The notes: a model not told the origin generated them from the sequence alone. A stretch of 64,000 nucleotides of DNA from Altererythrobacter lutimaris (GCF_013371495.1 NZ_JABWTA010000001.1:2392693-2456692); one strand, 5' to 3'; shown: positions 40,910 through 50,818, counted from the first letter of the stretch. Made by a program: numbers and translations.

Positions 40910-43165
40910 TTATTGAGGTGGCGGAGGTGGTTGTTGTTCGCGCTGCGGCTCAGAAGGCCGGATAGTGCGCGGCATGGGCGGCTGAGGTGGGTCGCTGCCG
41001 CGCCGTACATCGGGAAAGGCCTCGTTGAAGTTCTGCGGCTCTGATTGTCCGGTTGCCCGGTCGAGGAAATCGTCGGGGGCTGCTGGCTGTACGCCGTCGC
41101 GTGGGATCGGCATGCCATCAGGGCCGAGCGGAATATCGCCAGGGACAAGGCGTGGGCCACCCGGTTCGATCAGATTGCCTTGCTCGTCGATGTAGTAATA
41201 TTCATCCGGATCGCCGAACAACACGTCTTCATCAGGCTCAAGCTGCCAGCCGGGCAGGTTCACTTCTGTGTCGAATTCCTCGACAGGACGGTCTGCAACA
41301 GCTTTGACCATGAAGTCCGCAAAGGCGCGTGCGGGAGCGCGTCCACCTTGCAGGCCGCGGACAGCTTTCGCATCATCGCGGCCCATCCAAACGCCGGTTG
41401 TGATCCCGCTGGAGAAACCGACAAACCAGCCATCCTTGTTGGAGTTTGTTGTGCCGGTCTTGCCGGCGACTGGGCGTCCGATTTGGGCCGCCCTCGCAGT
41501 GCCGGTATTGACGGCCGTTTGCAGCATGTCGGTCATACCGGCTGCAACATAATCCGGGATGAGCTGGCTTTGCCGCGGTGGCTCATGGCGATAGATTTCT
41601 TCGCCGCTTGCGGTCGTGACGCGTGTGATACCGTAAGGCGCGACCGATGCTCCTTTCGCCTGGATCGCTGCAAAAGCCTGCACCATCTCGATCACACGCA
41701 CTTCGTTGGAGCCGAGCACCATCGACGGATATGCGGAGATCTGAGAGCTGATGCCGAACCGGCGCGCCATGCTGGCAACCGCTCCGAAACTGGTTTCTGA
41801 GCCGAGCTTTGCGGCGACTGTATTGATCGACAGCGCGAAGGCCGTACGCAGATTGGTCTCGCCGAGATTGCGGCCATTGGAATTACGCGGGCTCCACCCG
41901 TCAATTGTCACAGGCTCATCGACAATCCGGTCATCCGGCGTCCAGCCCCGCTCCAGCGCGGCCAGATAGACAAACAGTTTCCAAGACGATCCGGGTTGAC
42001 GCATCGCATTGGTCGCCCGGTTGTAATTGCTTTCAACGTAATCCTTGCCGCCAACCAGCGCGAGAATTGCGCCATCTCGATCGAGGCTGACCAGCGCGCC
42101 TTGCGTATCGCCCGGCGTGTTTTTCCGGATCGCTTCAGTCGCTGCCTTTTGCATATCGACATCGATCGTCGTCCACACTTCAAGCGATTCATAGGTTTCT
42201 GGCAGCAGGATATCGAGCTGGGGCAGCGCCCAGTCCGTGAAATAGCGGACAGAATTCGTGCCTTGGCTTTTCTTCAGGTTTACGGCGTCGACATCGACGC
42301 TTGCCTCTGCCGAAGTGATATATCCTTGTTCTTCCATCAGGCCGAGAACAACACGGGCACGACCGACGGCCGCATCGATATCTGCCGTTGGCGAGTAATT
42401 GCTCGGCGATTTGACGAGGCCTGCAATGATCGCAGCCTCTGCGGTAGAAAGTGTCTCCGCTGGATGGCTGAAGAAGGTTCGGCTCGCGCTGTCGATCCCA
42501 TATGCGCCGCCCCCGAAATAGACCTTGTTCAAATACAGCTCGAGGATCTGCGCTTTGGAAAACTTCCATTCCAGCGCCATCGCCAGAATGGCTTCGCGCG
42601 CCTTCCGGTCAAGTGAGCGATTGTTTGTGAGGAATAGATTCCGCGCGAGCTGCTGAGAAATGGTCGAGGTACCGCCGATGCGATCATCGCCTGTCATGCC
42701 TTCGACAATGGCACCGGTCAGACGGATCGGGTCGATCCCGAAATGCGAGTAATAGCGTTTGTCTTCAACCGCTATCATCGCGTCTTTCATCGTTTGCGGG
42801 ATCTCGTCATGGTCGAGCCATTCGCCAAAGCTCGGCCCGATCTCTACGATCTCGCTGCCGTCGCGTGCGCGCACCAGAATGGTCTGCGCGTTTTGCGTCG
42901 TCTTGAGCTGGTAGAAGCTCGGCAGATTGCTGACCGCCGTCCCGACGGCGATCAGCAAAGCGACAAGGCCGACAAGAACAGCAAGCGTGCCGCCAATTGC
43001 TATGCGCTTGATCCAGGTTCCCATCACAGTCGGCTCAGACTTGGCCTTGCTTGCGCGCCGGGCAGGGCGCGAGCGCCTGGGCTTTGACGACTGATTGCGT
43101 TCAGTCGCTGCCCTGCGGCTTCCGCGTTTGCCTTTGTTGGAAATTTTGTCGCCGCGCCGTGACAT
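40910..43165 (-). CDS. Class A penicillin-binding protein 1A
   Basis: This 751-residue bifunctional cell-wall enzyme has a basic, Ser/Arg-rich cytoplasmic N-terminus, one membrane helix (about 50-75), a glycosyltransferase-51 domain (AMIAVEDKRYYSHFGIDPIR, GTSTISQQLARNLFL, KAQILELYLNKVYFGGGAYG), then a transpeptidase domain with PGSSWKLFVY (nucleophile Ser of SxxK), SINTVA (SxN) and GKTGTTNS (KTG). The C-terminal tail is Pro/Gln-rich (QREQQPPPPPQ). It polymerises and crosslinks peptidoglycan. The start at 43165 fits the basic N-terminus. It converges on the degP-like gene across a strong terminator. Confidence 0.92.
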   Translation of the reverse strand: MSRRGDKISNKGKRGSRRAATERNQSSKPRRSRPARRASKAKSEPTVMGTWIKRIAIGGTLAVLVGLVALLIAVGTAVSNLPSFYQLKTTQNAQTILVRARDGSEIVEIGPSFGEWLDHDEIPQTMKDAMIAVEDKRYYSHFGIDPIRLTGAIVEGMTGDDRIGGTSTISQQLARNLFLTNNRSLDRKAREAILAMALEWKFSKAQILELYLNKVYFGGGAYGIDSASRTFFSHPAETLSTAEAAIIAGLVKSPSNYSPTADIDAAVGRARVVLGLMEEQGYITSAEASVDVDAVNLKKSQGTNSVRYFTDWALPQLDILLPETYESLEVWTTIDVDMQKAATEAIRKNTPGDTQGALVSLDRDGAILALVGGKDYVESNYNRATNAMRQPGSSWKLFVYLAALERGWTPDDRIVDEPVTIDGWSPRNSNGRNLGETNLRTAFALSINTVAAKLGSETSFGAVASMARRFGISSQISAYPSMVLGSNEVRVIEMVQAFAAIQAKGASVAPYGITRVTTASGEEIYRHEPPRQSQLIPDYVAAGMTDMLQTAVNTGTARAAQIGRPVAGKTGTTNSNKDGWFVGFSSGITTGVWMGRDDAKAVRGLQGGRAPARAFADFMVKAVADRPVEEFDTEVNLPGWQLEPDEDVLFGDPDEYYYIDEQGNLIEPGGPRLVPGDIPLGPDGMPIPRDGVQPAAPDDFLDRATGQSEPQNFNEAFPDVRRGSDPPQPPMPRTIRPSEPQREQQPPPPPQ

Positions 43166-43291
43166 CGGATTGCTGGTTGATCCACCCTATTGTGAGGCGA
43201 CCAGCGCCCCGACCTTGTCTTTGCACTTGCATAGGGCAAACCTAACCCGGCGTGAACGGGAAAACAGGCGAGATTGGATCGCGCAGGTGCC

Positions 43292-43702
43292 TCAGTCTTC
43301 GTCTTTGCCTTCAAAATCCAGGCTCAGCGAGTTGATGCAATAGCGCATGCCACCCTGATCTTGCGGCCCATCGGGAAACACATGGCCCAGATGCCCGCCG
43401 CAATTGGCGCAGAGAACTTCTGTGCGGATCATGCCGAAGCTGACATCGCGTTTTTCTTCGATCTTGGCGTCGCTCTCCGGCTTAGTGAACGCAGGCCAAC
43501 CGCAACCGGAATTGTATTTGGTGTCGCTTTCAAACAGGACCGTGCCGCAACCGGCGCAGGTGTACTCACCTTCCTCATAGTGCTTGTCATACTGGCCAGT
43601 AAACGCGCGCTCTGTGCCTGCTTCGCGCAGCACATGGTATTGTTCAGGCGTCAGGCGCTCGCGCCACTCAGCATCGGTCAGATCTTTCGGGTTATCGGTC
43701 AT
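43292..43702 (-). CDS. msrB: Peptide-methionine (R)-S-oxide reductase
   Basis: ATG 43702 (MTDNPKDLTDAEW) gives 136 residues. MsrB reduces methionine-R-sulfoxide in oxidised proteins. Two CxxC zinc pairs are visible (YTCAGCGTVLF and VLCANCGGHLGHVF), NSGCGWPAF is conserved, and the catalytic Cys lies in MRYCINSLSLDF near the C-terminus. It is a cytoplasmic form without a leader. It lies downstream of the GST gene on the same strand, separated by a repeat element. Confidence 0.94.
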   Translation of the reverse strand: MTDNPKDLTDAEWRERLTPEQYHVLREAGTERAFTGQYDKHYEEGEYTCAGCGTVLFESDTKYNSGCGWPAFTKPESDAKIEEKRDVSFGMIRTEVLCANCGGHLGHVFPDGPQDQGGMRYCINSLSLDFEGKDED

Positions 43703-43748
43703 AGCGGAGCCTTTCAATCAGGTCCCAATATCGGTTCGCAACCAGCGA

Positions 43749-43858
43749 ACCGCAAGGGCGACCGCCCGTCAGCTAGTGCCCCGCAGCCCAAAGCCAATTT
43801 TGGGCGAAGGGAACTGCACTGAGGACGCGCGCCCGGATGGGTGCGCGAAACACAATGA
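43749..43858. repeat. Intergenic repeat, copy A
   Basis: From CCGCAAGGGCGACCGCCCG to GAGGACGCGCGCCCGGAT and GGGTGCGCGAAAC this stretch matches a second copy at 50028. Inner stems include GGGCgaccGCCC and GCGCGCCCggatGGGTGCGC. It ends just before the stop codon of a minus-strand gene. Confidence 0.65.
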
Positions 43859-43864
43859 CGCCCT

Positions 43865-44536
43865 TCAAATATCAATCTCGGCATAGTGCGCGGGCGGGCG
43901 GATCACTTCCATGCGTTCCGTCAGCAAGGGGCGGAAGCTTGGGCGGCTCTTGAAGACGGAATACCAGCCGCGCGTTTGCTCGTGACCTGACCAGTCAATC
44001 CCGCCGAGGTAATCAGCGACGGAAATTTGTGCCGCAGCGGCAAGGTCAGCCATGCTCATGGTAGGCCCTGCAAGCCAAGGCCGCGTGTCAATGAGCCAGT
44101 CCATGTAATCCAAATGCCCATGAGCCAGCCGCATGGCTTCGCGTAGCATTCGCGAGTCTGGTGGCTCTCGCAGCACAATGCGTTTCTTCATCCGCTCTGA
44201 CAGCAAGGGCGCAGTCACATCTGCGTAGAAATTCTCATCGAACAGCGCGACAAGCCGCCGGATCTCCGCGCGATTGGCGGCAGGCCCGTTGATCATAGGT
44301 GCTGCATCGACGGTCTCTTCGAAATACTCGGAGATCGCCCGGCTGTCTGACAGAACCAGCTCTTGTTCGGCATGAACCATCACCGGAGTGCGACCCGCTG
44401 GGTTCAGATTGAAGAACATGTCGCTCGCCGCCCACGGGTCTTCGCGCACCAGTTCAAACGGCACGCCTTTTTCGCCCAGCAGCAAGCGGACTTTGCGACT
44501 GAAGGGGCACAGCGGAAATTGATAGAGACGCCACAT
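43865..44536 (-). CDS. Glutathione S-transferase family protein
   Basis: The 223-residue protein has an N-terminal thioredoxin-like half (LYQFPLCPFSRKVRLLLGEKGVPFELV, with C-P-F-S in the active-site loop, and NPAGRTPVMVHAEQELVLSDSRAISEY) and an all-helical C-terminal half (LDYMDWLIDTRPWLAGPTMSMADLAAAAQISV). The AIS/SDSRAI glutathione-binding segment is present. It probably conjugates or reduces electrophiles; the class and substrate are not assigned. It lies upstream of msrB on the same strand. Confidence 0.88.
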   Translation of the reverse strand: MWRLYQFPLCPFSRKVRLLLGEKGVPFELVREDPWAASDMFFNLNPAGRTPVMVHAEQELVLSDSRAISEYFEETVDAAPMINGPAANRAEIRRLVALFDENFYADVTAPLLSERMKKRIVLREPPDSRMLREAMRLAHGHLDYMDWLIDTRPWLAGPTMSMADLAAAAQISVADYLGGIDWSGHEQTRGWYSVFKSRPSFRPLLTERMEVIRPPAHYAEIDI

Positions 44537-44595
44537 GGTTAACTTCGTAATGCCGCAAGGGCTGCGCGTCGTCTAGATCAGAACAACGCAATCTG

Positions 44596-44626
44596 GCGCA
44601 CGGGGATGGCTTTGTACCCCGTGCGC
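44596..44626. terminator. Perfect 10-bp hairpin
   Basis: GCGCACGGGG and CCCCGTGCGC flank an 11-nt loop, with TTTCTC on the plus-strand side. It separates the exported-protein gene at 44648 from the GST gene; both are on the minus strand. Confidence 0.6.
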
Positions 44627-44647
44627 TTTCTCAAGAGTTAGCCTGGA

Positions 44648-45091
44648 TCAGGATTCCGACGTTTCTTCGACACGCTCGCGCATCGTTTCGCCAAGCTCCA
44701 TCAATGCAGGACGCATTTCATCAAGGCCTTCAACAAGCCCTGCGAGCAGCCCCATCATTTGCGGGACGCGTTCCGATATTTGGGAAGGCAATTCGTCTGC
44801 CTCTTCGCCGATCATGTCGCGAACCGTTGCATCCTCAGCAACGTCTGCGGCTTCCTCGCCGGTTGCTTCTTGCGCTGCATTTATGAACTTCCCGATCGGC
44901 AAAGCGAGCATCAATTCGCTGAGCGCGCCGACCATATCCGAAGCGCGCTCCTGCTGCTGGGGATCAGTGAGCTGCTCGACAAGTGCGCTCATCTCGGCAC
45001 CTGTCTCGTCAGGGATGGCCTCTTGCGCGAGAGCGGCATGAGGAAGAGTGAAGGCGAGCGACATTGTCGCCGCCGCAGCGAACGCACGCAT
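44648..45091 (-). CDS. Exported acidic hypothetical protein
   Basis: No family is recognised. The 147-residue product has a signal peptide (about 1-22, MRAFAAAATMSLAFTLPHAALAQ) and a mature part that is strongly acidic and helical, with two segments that look amphipathic (DMVGALSELMLALPIGKFINAA; QMMGLLAGLVEGLDEMRPALMEL). It probably acts in the periplasm. The next upstream gene also encodes a small exported helical protein. No catalytic motif is visible. Confidence 0.75.
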   Translation of the reverse strand: MRAFAAAATMSLAFTLPHAALAQEAIPDETGAEMSALVEQLTDPQQQERASDMVGALSELMLALPIGKFINAAQEATGEEAADVAEDATVRDMIGEEADELPSQISERVPQMMGLLAGLVEGLDEMRPALMELGETMRERVEETSES

Positions 45092-45168
45092 GGGCAGTCC
45101 TTTCGTCAGATTTTTGGCTTGGCTTGCTTTTAGTTCAGTTTAACTGAGCAAAACCTGAACGAGCCGCT

Positions 45169-45555
45169 TTAGACTCCTGAGCTTTCCAGCATGGCAAGGC
45201 AGGCAGGCATGACAGCATCGACCTGGTCTTCATCGAGCAGGCGCTGCGCTTCAAGCGATGCAAGCGCGGACACCTGATCGCGTGTGAGGCCTGTGTCATC
45301 CATCAGCTTCGCAAGCGAGCGCACGAAAAACTCCTGACCGCGAGGATCCAGCCTAGGCCATGCGAGAGCAGCTTCATTACCGTTTTCCTGCCCGAAACTC
45401 ACCAGCGCAAATGCTGCTGAACAACGCAGAAGCGTCTGATTTTCCAGCGACAACTGGACGCTTGCCGGTTCGAACGAAGCGCCATTGTCCTGCTGAGCAG
45501 TGGCTGTTGCGGGCAGAGCTGCAAGCAGTGCGGCGGCGAGAAGAATTTTGGTCAT
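45169..45555 (-). CDS. Exported small hypothetical protein
   Basis: ATG 45555 (MTKILLAAALLAALPATATAQ) gives 128 residues with a clear signal peptide; the frame extends 39 codons upstream but without a leader. The mature part is helical with two Cys (LLRCSAAFALVS and MPACLAMLE) that could form a disulphide. No family is recognised. It lies 77 bp upstream of another exported-protein gene on the same strand and is divergent from the VOC gene. Confidence 0.75.
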   Translation of the reverse strand: MTKILLAAALLAALPATATAQQDNGASFEPASVQLSLENQTLLRCSAAFALVSFGQENGNEAALAWPRLDPRGQEFFVRSLAKLMDDTGLTRDQVSALASLEAQRLLDEDQVDAVMPACLAMLESSGV

Positions 45556-45660
45556 AGGGTGCGTTATAGCGCGCAAAGATGAACCGTGCACTAGCGAGTG
45601 CTTGTCAGCTGTTCTGCGGGGGCCTAGGCATGAGTTGAGTTTCAAAGGAGAACCCAAACT

Positions 45661-46050
45661 ATGTTCAATCACATTATGGTTGGCGCGAACGATTTTGAGA
45701 AATCGAAGGCGTTTTATTCTGCTGTCCTGTCAACGCTCGGCGCGGGCGATCCGATGTTGCACACAACCGACGAAGGTATCCATCGCGCGTTTTGGAACCA
45801 CAATGGCGGGACCTTCGGCATTAGCGAGCCGATCGACGGTAACCCTGCGACCTTCGCCAATGGCGGTACAATCGGCTTCAAGTGCGACAGCATGGATCAA
45901 GTCCAAGCTTGGCACGATGCCGGTGTCGCTAATGGCGGCACTACCTGCGAAGACCCTCCTGGTCGCCGCGACAGCACGATGGGCCCGATGGATCTGGCCT
46001 ATTTGCGCGATCCCGACGGTAACAAACTTTGCGCCCTTCACCGGCCATGA
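45661..46050 (+). CDS. VOC (glyoxalase-like) family protein
   Basis: This 129-residue cytoplasmic protein starts MFNHIMVGANDFEKSKAFYSAVLSTLGAG behind AAAGGAGAA. It has the paired beta-alpha-beta-beta-beta modules of the vicinal oxygen chelate fold (GGTIGFKCDSMDQVQAWHDAGVANGG, then AYLRDPDGNKLCALHRP). The HIMVGANDFEKSKAFY start is typical of small glyoxalase/bleomycin-resistance-like proteins in alphaproteobacteria. The metal set is incomplete by eye and the substrate is unknown. Confidence 0.88.
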   Translation: MFNHIMVGANDFEKSKAFYSAVLSTLGAGDPMLHTTDEGIHRAFWNHNGGTFGISEPIDGNPATFANGGTIGFKCDSMDQVQAWHDAGVANGGTTCEDPPGRRDSTMGPMDLAYLRDPDGNKLCALHRP

Positions 46051-46084
46051 TTTTGATGGGTTCACTGCTGTGAACCCGCGGCAT

Positions 46085-46161
46085 CTCCCGTCCCGCCTCC
46101 CCGCCCGACCACCATATTCTAAGAGTATATTTGGTGGCCGGGCGGGGAGGCGGGGCGGGAG
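46085..46161. repeat. Long hairpin between convergent genes (30-bp arms, 2 mismatches)
   Basis: Arms 46085-46114 and 46132-46161 are complementary at 28 of 30 positions and GC-rich; the 17-nt loop contains an AT-rich secondary stem. It sits between the ends of the VOC and metW genes and may act as a bidirectional terminator. Confidence 0.75.
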
Positions 46162-46183
46162 GTCCTCGCTTGAACAGACCCGC

Positions 46184-46777
46184 TCAGCGGCTCAATTCGA
46201 ACACCGCAAACTCGGCGCGCCAGTTAGCTCCTGTCGCGCCGATTTGCTTTTCGTTGGCGAAATACCAGGATTGCGCGATCCGCGCGTCTTTCTCTCGCGC
46301 GAGTTCGCGGAAGTCGTCAATCGTGACATGGTGGATGTTCTGCGTGGCGTACCAGCTCACTGGCAAAGCGCGCGTAACCGGCATGCGGCCGCCGAACATC
46401 AGCGCTGAGCGCGTGCGCCAATGCGCGAAATTGGGAAAGCTGACGAAAGCTTTGCGGCCTACGCGCAGCAGTTCGTCGAGCATCCGATCGGGCCGCTCGG
46501 CCGTCTGCAGCGTCTGGCTGAGGATCGCATAGTCGAATGCCTTGTCCGGGTAATTGATCAAGTCCCGGTCCGCATCGCCTTGTACGACGGATAGTCCACG
46601 CGCGACGCAACGCTCGACCTGTTCAGGATCAATCTCAAGACCGCGCGCATCGACATCGCTCTTCGACGCAAGCTCGGCCATCAACGCGCCATCGCCGCAG
46701 CCAATGTCGAGCACGCGCGTGCCGGGCTCCACGGCTTTGGCGATCACAGCCAGATCTGGGCGGAGCGTATCAGCCAT
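46184..46777 (-). CDS. metW: Methionine biosynthesis protein MetW
   Basis: This 197-residue class I methyltransferase-fold protein has the SAM-site sequence [17 protein letters not shown] and the MetW-typical [39 protein letters not shown] and [13 protein letters not shown]. MetW works with MetX in many proteobacteria and is needed for homoserine acyltransferase activity. It overlaps metX by 8 bp, confirming the pairing. Confidence 0.93.
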   Translation of the reverse strand: MADTLRPDLAVIAKAVEPGTRVLDIGCGDGALMAELASKSDVDARGLEIDPEQVERCVARGLSVVQGDADRDLINYPDKAFDYAILSQTLQTAERPDRMLDELLRVGRKAFVSFPNFAHWRTRSALMFGGRMPVTRALPVSWYATQNIHHVTIDDFRELAREKDARIAQSWYFANEKQIGATGANWRAEFAVFELSR

Positions 46778-47897
46778 CGAGGAAGCCTTTGATCACGCGG
46801 TCCAATGCAGGCACATCGAGCAGGAAACTGTCATGCCCGAATGGCGCTGACAGCTCGACAAAGCTCACCGGAGCGCCGGCTGCATTCAGAGCGTGGACAA
46901 TGTGGCGGCTTTCCGCTGTCGGGTAGAGCCAGTCGCTGTCAAAGCTGACTAAACAGAAGCGCGCGCCTTTGCCCATCGCATGGCCTGCAAATGCATCGCC
47001 AAGTCTGCCGCCATGCTCCTCGGCCAGATCAAAATAGTCCATCGCGCGGGTGATATAGAGATAGGAGTTCGCATCGAAGCGCTGCGTGAAGCCACTGCCT
47101 TGGTAGCGCAAATAGCTTTCAACCTGGAAATCTGCGTCAAAGCCAAAACTCTTTGCGCCCTTTGTTCCATCTGGGCGATCTTGCAAGCGACGTCCGAACT
47201 TCTCCGTGAGGCCCTCTTCCGAAAGGTAAGTGATATGCGCTGCCATGCGCGCCACAGCGAGACCGTTGTCGGGCCGTGCGTCTGCTGCGTAATAATTGCC
47301 GTCATGCCAAGCGGGGTCCGCCATGATCGCCTGACGACCCACTTCGTGAAAAGCGATATTTTGCGCTGAATGCCGCGCAGTTGTCGCAATTGCCAGCACG
47401 CGTGCGGCGCGCTCGGGCCAGTTGGCCGCAAGGCTCAACGCTTGCATTCCGCCCATCGAACCGCCGACGACCGCGTGGAGCTGCTCTATGCCGAGCGCAT
47501 CGAGCAAGCTCACCAGCCCGCGGGTCATGTCGCGGATCGTGATGACGGGAAAGCGCATGGCGTAAGGCGCGCCATCGCTCGCGTCGCTGGCAGGTCCGGT
47601 CGAACCCATGCAGCTGCCGATCACATTGGCGCAGATTACGTGATAGCGCTCCGTATCGATCGGTAGGCTTGGTCCGACCATCTTTTCCCACCAGCCCGGC
47701 TTGCCGGTAATGGGATGCGTGCTCGCGACATATTGATCGCCAGTCAGTGCGTGGCAAATCAGGATCGCGTTGGACTTGTCTGCATTGAGATCGCCATAGG
47801 TTTCATAGGCGATTTCGACATGCGCAAGCTCTTGCCCGCTATCAAGCGCGAGCGGAGAGGGAAGCGTGACGCTTTGCGAAGGCGAAGCAGTGGCCAT
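46770..47897 (-). CDS. metX: Homoserine O-acetyltransferase
   Basis: The 375-residue alpha/beta-hydrolase-fold acyltransferase activates homoserine for methionine synthesis. Visible landmarks are [24 protein letters not shown], the nucleophile elbow [42 protein letters not shown], and the terminal FGHDSFLLD with the catalytic His. MetX enzymes may use acetyl- or succinyl-CoA; sequence alone does not decide. It forms an operon with metW and is divergent from hisC. I see no SAM riboswitch in the 82 bp upstream. Confidence 0.93.
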   Translation of the reverse strand: MATASPSQSVTLPSPLALDSGQELAHVEIAYETYGDLNADKSNAILICHALTGDQYVASTHPITGKPGWWEKMVGPSLPIDTERYHVICANVIGSCMGSTGPASDASDGAPYAMRFPVITIRDMTRGLVSLLDALGIEQLHAVVGGSMGGMQALSLAANWPERAARVLAIATTARHSAQNIAFHEVGRQAIMADPAWHDGNYYAADARPDNGLAVARMAAHITYLSEEGLTEKFGRRLQDRPDGTKGAKSFGFDADFQVESYLRYQGSGFTQRFDANSYLYITRAMDYFDLAEEHGGRLGDAFAGHAMGKGARFCLVSFDSDWLYPTAESRHIVHALNAAGAPVSFVELSAPFGHDSFLLDVPALDRVIKGFLDG

Positions 47898-47979
47898 AGG
47901 CTGAGCCGATTGGGCGAGCGAAGCAGGCGTGTCAATTGTGCTGTTTTTCGTGTGCGAATGCGTTATGCGCCGTGCCGCT

Positions 47980-49080
47980 ATGTCTAACGCGCCTCAGCCC
48001 AAGCCCTGGATCACATCCATTCATGCCTACGTCCCCGGCAAGGCCAAGGGTGCGAGCGGCAAACCGCTCGTCAAACTCTCAGCCAATGAGAACCCGCTCG
48101 GCTGCTCGCCAGAGGCTTTGAAAGCGCGCTCTGCAGCTGAAGAGCCTGCGCCTTATCCTGATCCGGACTCTGTCGAGCTGCGCACAGCAATCGGGCAGTT
48201 GCACGGGATCGATCCAGCAAGGATCGTGTGCGGAACCGGCTCGGACGAATTGCTCAATCTCGTTGCGCAAGGGTTTGCAGGCGAAGGCGATGAAGTGCTG
48301 TTCAGCCGCTTCAGTTTTTCCGTTTATGACATTGCTGCGCGGCGCTGCGGCGCGACGCCGGTCGAAGCACCGGACACAGATTTTGGGATCGATGTCGATG
48401 CGCTGCTCGCTGCGGTGACAGACAAAACGCGAGTCGTGTTCATCGCCAATCCCAACAATCCGACCGGCACCTATCTGCCCGCTAGTGAAGTCACACGGCT
48501 CCATAAAGGTCTTCCGAGCGATGTTTTGTTGGTCGTGGATCAAGCCTATGCGGAGTACTTGTCCGACGGTGAGGACGATGGCGGCCTCGCTTTGGCAGCA
48601 GCGCATGACAATGTTCTCGTTACGCGGACCTTCTCCAAGATTTATGGCCTTGCCGGAGAGCGTGTTGGCTGGGCGACCGGCGCGCCGGGCCTGATCGATG
48701 TGCTCAACCGCATTCGCGGACCGTTCAATGTGACCACGAGCGGCCAGGCGGCGGCATTGGCTGCAATCGGTGATCAGGGCTTTGTCACACAGTCGCGCGA
48801 CCACAATGCGGCAGGGCTGGACAAGCTGACACACGCCGTCGAAGCGCTCGGCAATCACGGGCTGCGCGCTATCCCGAGCAAAGCGAACTTCTTGCTGGTG
48901 CTGTTTGAAGGCGCTGTCACAGCCGAGCAAGCGCTCGAAGCGCTGGCGGATAGTGGCTATGCGGTGCGGCATTTGCCAGGGCAAGGCCTTCCGCAGGCCT
49001 TGCGCATCACCATCGGTGATGAAGCTCACATGGAAGACGTCATCGCAACACTTCGCACGCTTTGCGGAGAGACCGGATGA
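47980..49080 (+). CDS. hisC: Histidinol-phosphate aminotransferase
   Basis: ATG 47980 ([21 protein letters not shown]) fits the usual start; the frame runs 17 codons upstream without similarity. The 366-residue fold-type I PLP enzyme shows [44 protein letters not shown] and the PLP lysine in [15 protein letters not shown]. It converts histidinol phosphate to imidazole-acetol phosphate, and in this lineage it often also serves phenylalanine/tyrosine synthesis. Its stop overlaps tyrC, which fits the second role. Confidence 0.9.
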   Translation: MSNAPQPKPWITSIHAYVPGKAKGASGKPLVKLSANENPLGCSPEALKARSAAEEPAPYPDPDSVELRTAIGQLHGIDPARIVCGTGSDELLNLVAQGFAGEGDEVLFSRFSFSVYDIAARRCGATPVEAPDTDFGIDVDALLAAVTDKTRVVFIANPNNPTGTYLPASEVTRLHKGLPSDVLLVVDQAYAEYLSDGEDDGGLALAAAHDNVLVTRTFSKIYGLAGERVGWATGAPGLIDVLNRIRGPFNVTTSGQAAALAAIGDQGFVTQSRDHNAAGLDKLTHAVEALGNHGLRAIPSKANFLLVLFEGAVTAEQALEALADSGYAVRHLPGQGLPQALRITIGDEAHMEDVIATLRTLCGETG

Positions 49081-49979
49081 GCATTCAGAAAGTGGCGATT
49101 ATCGGGCTGGGCCTACTGGGCGGGTCAATCGGCTTGGCGGTCAAAGAGCGCGCATCGGACATTCAAACGACAGGCTTTGACGCTTCCGCGGACGTGCGTA
49201 AACGTGCGGCGGAGCGCGGGCTTGTTGGCGCAGTTGCGGAAAGCGCTGCCGAGGCGGTTCGCGAGGCGGATCTGGTCGTGCTCTGCGTGCCCGTTGGCGC
49301 GATGGGTGCAGCGGCGCGCTCGATCGCGGAAGCTCTGCCTGACCATGCGATCATTTCTGACGTTGGCTCGTCCAAGGAAAGCGTAGCGATAGCGCTCGCC
49401 GAAGCTTTGCCGGGCCATACTATCATCCCTGCACACCCTGTCGCAGGGACTGAGCAAAGCGGGCCGGATGCAGGCTTTGCTACGCTCTTCGCTGATCGCT
49501 GGTGCATCCTGACGCCGCCTGAAGGCGCAGACCAGCAAGGCGTCGCCGACCTCAGCGCATTCTGGGAGAAGCTTGGCTCTAAGATCGAGATTATGGATGC
49601 AGAGCACCACGATCTCGTCCTCGCAGTGACGAGCCATATCCCGCATTTAATTGCCTATACTATCGTGGGCACAGCGAGCGATCTGGAAGACGTGACGCGC
49701 AGCGAAGTCATCAAATATTCGGCCGGTGGTTTTCGCGATTTCACGCGTATTGCGGCGAGTGATCCCATCATGTGGCGGGATGTGTTCTTAAGCAATAAGA
49801 CCGCTGTCTTGGAGATGCTCGGACGTTTTAGCGAAGATCTTACCGCGCTTCAGCGGGCGATCCGCTCAGGCGATGGCGAGACCTTGCATGAGCTTTTCAG
49901 CCGGACCCGCGCGATCCGCCGCTCGATTATCGAGCAAGGTCAGGATGATGCTGCGCCGGACTTCGGTCGCGAGCATTGA
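49077..49979 (+). CDS. tyrC: Prephenate/arogenate dehydrogenase (cyclohexadienyl dehydrogenase)
   Basis: ATG 49077 overlaps the hisC stop by ATGA and gives 300 residues. The NAD(P) motif [15 protein letters not shown] is at the start, followed by [31 protein letters not shown] and [15 protein letters not shown], standard for the TyrA/TyrC family. It oxidatively decarboxylates prephenate or arogenate for tyrosine synthesis. Cofactor and substrate preference are not determined. The gene is followed by an intergenic repeat. Confidence 0.92.
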   Translation: MSIQKVAIIGLGLLGGSIGLAVKERASDIQTTGFDASADVRKRAAERGLVGAVAESAAEAVREADLVVLCVPVGAMGAAARSIAEALPDHAIISDVGSSKESVAIALAEALPGHTIIPAHPVAGTEQSGPDAGFATLFADRWCILTPPEGADQQGVADLSAFWEKLGSKIEIMDAEHHDLVLAVTSHIPHLIAYTIVGTASDLEDVTRSEVIKYSAGGFRDFTRIAASDPIMWRDVFLSNKTAVLEMLGRFSEDLTALQRAIRSGDGETLHELFSRTRAIRRSIIEQGQDDAAPDFGREH

Positions 49980-50027
49980 GTCGCAGGCACTTGCTCTCGC
50001 AGACTTGGACCAAACGGTCACGTGTGA

Positions 50028-50125
50028 CCGCAAGGGCGACTGCCCGCCCGCAACCGCCCCGCAGCGAAGCGGAGGGAATAGCGGTGAGGACGCGCGCCCG
50101 GATGGGCGTGCGCAAACCAATAAAG
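50028..50125. repeat. Intergenic repeat, copy B
   Basis: This stretch matches copy A at 43749 in the same orientation: CCGCAAGGGCGACTGCCCG, CCCCGCAGC, and GAGGACGCGCGCCCGGATGGG. Small stems GGGCgactGCCC, CCGCagcgaaGCGG and GCGCGCCCggatGGGCGTGC lie in a row. It ends just before the plsC-like stop. Confidence 0.65.
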
Positions 50126-50806
50126 CTACCTATTCAAACTATTGATCGCCTCGTGAACGCGGGCCTCGACTTCGTCTCGCGGAAGCCCTGGCGGGATCGG
50201 CTCGCCAAACTTGTATGTAATCGTGCCTGAGCGCTTCCACAGCCTGTGGTAGAGCGGGCCGCTATTCACTGCGACCGGAACGACCGGCAAGCGCAGCATC
50301 TTGTAAAGGCCAGCAAACCCCGCTTGCAGCTTAGGCGAGTTGCCATGCTTCACGCGCGTTCCTTCAGGGAAAATAACGAGCGGCCTGCCGTCTTCGACTT
50401 TGTCCTTGGCGGAAGCAATCATCCGGCGCAGTGCAGTTGCGCCTTCCTCGCGGGCGACTGGAACAAGCCCATAAAAGAGCGCCGCGCGGCCCCAGCCTGG
50501 GATATTGAATAGCTCGCGTTTCGCAAAGACGCTCGGCAAGCGAAACAAGGTCGGCGCATCGATCGCTTCGAAATAGCTTTCGTGACGCATGGCATAGAGC
50601 ACCGGGCCGTCTTGCGGTTGGCCCTCCATCGTGACGGAAATGCCGAGCAGCTTCGTCACACACCAGCGATGCCAAGTGCTCCAATGCTGCACCACGCAGC
50701 GCAAGTGTCGTTTGCTAATTGACATTGCGATAACAGCCGCGACAACCAGCAGTGCACTATAGAGGTAGAACAGGAAGTAGAAAGCAAGGCTGCGCAGAAC
50801 TGACAT
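50126..50806 (-). CDS. 1-acyl-sn-glycerol-3-phosphate acyltransferase (PlsC family)
   Basis: ATG 50806 (MSVLRSLAFYFLFYLYS) gives 226 residues; the upstream in-frame start is a TTG. After an N-terminal membrane helix, the acyltransferase motifs are RHESYFEAID (HX4E in place of the usual HX4D, as in many proteobacterial members), FAKRELFNIPGWG, IFPEGTRVKHG and PVVPVAVNSG. It adds an acyl chain to lysophosphatidate in membrane lipid synthesis. It follows the YdcF-like gene closely on the minus strand, in a block ending the ftsEX operon. Confidence 0.88.
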   Translation of the reverse strand: MSVLRSLAFYFLFYLYSALLVVAAVIAMSISKRHLRCVVQHWSTWHRWCVTKLLGISVTMEGQPQDGPVLYAMRHESYFEAIDAPTLFRLPSVFAKRELFNIPGWGRAALFYGLVPVAREEGATALRRMIASAKDKVEDGRPLVIFPEGTRVKHGNSPKLQAGFAGLYKMLRLPVVPVAVNSGPLYHRLWKRSGTITYKFGEPIPPGLPRDEVEARVHEAINSLNR

Positions 50807-50818
50807 GAGCGCTGCCAA

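Noticed and set aside
47898..47979. Possible SAM riboswitch upstream of metX
   Set aside because: The 82-bp gap shows no SAM-II-like conserved pattern.
48079..49029. 316-codon frame opposite hisC
   Set aside because: Shadow of hisC; the PLP lysine motif supports the sense strand.
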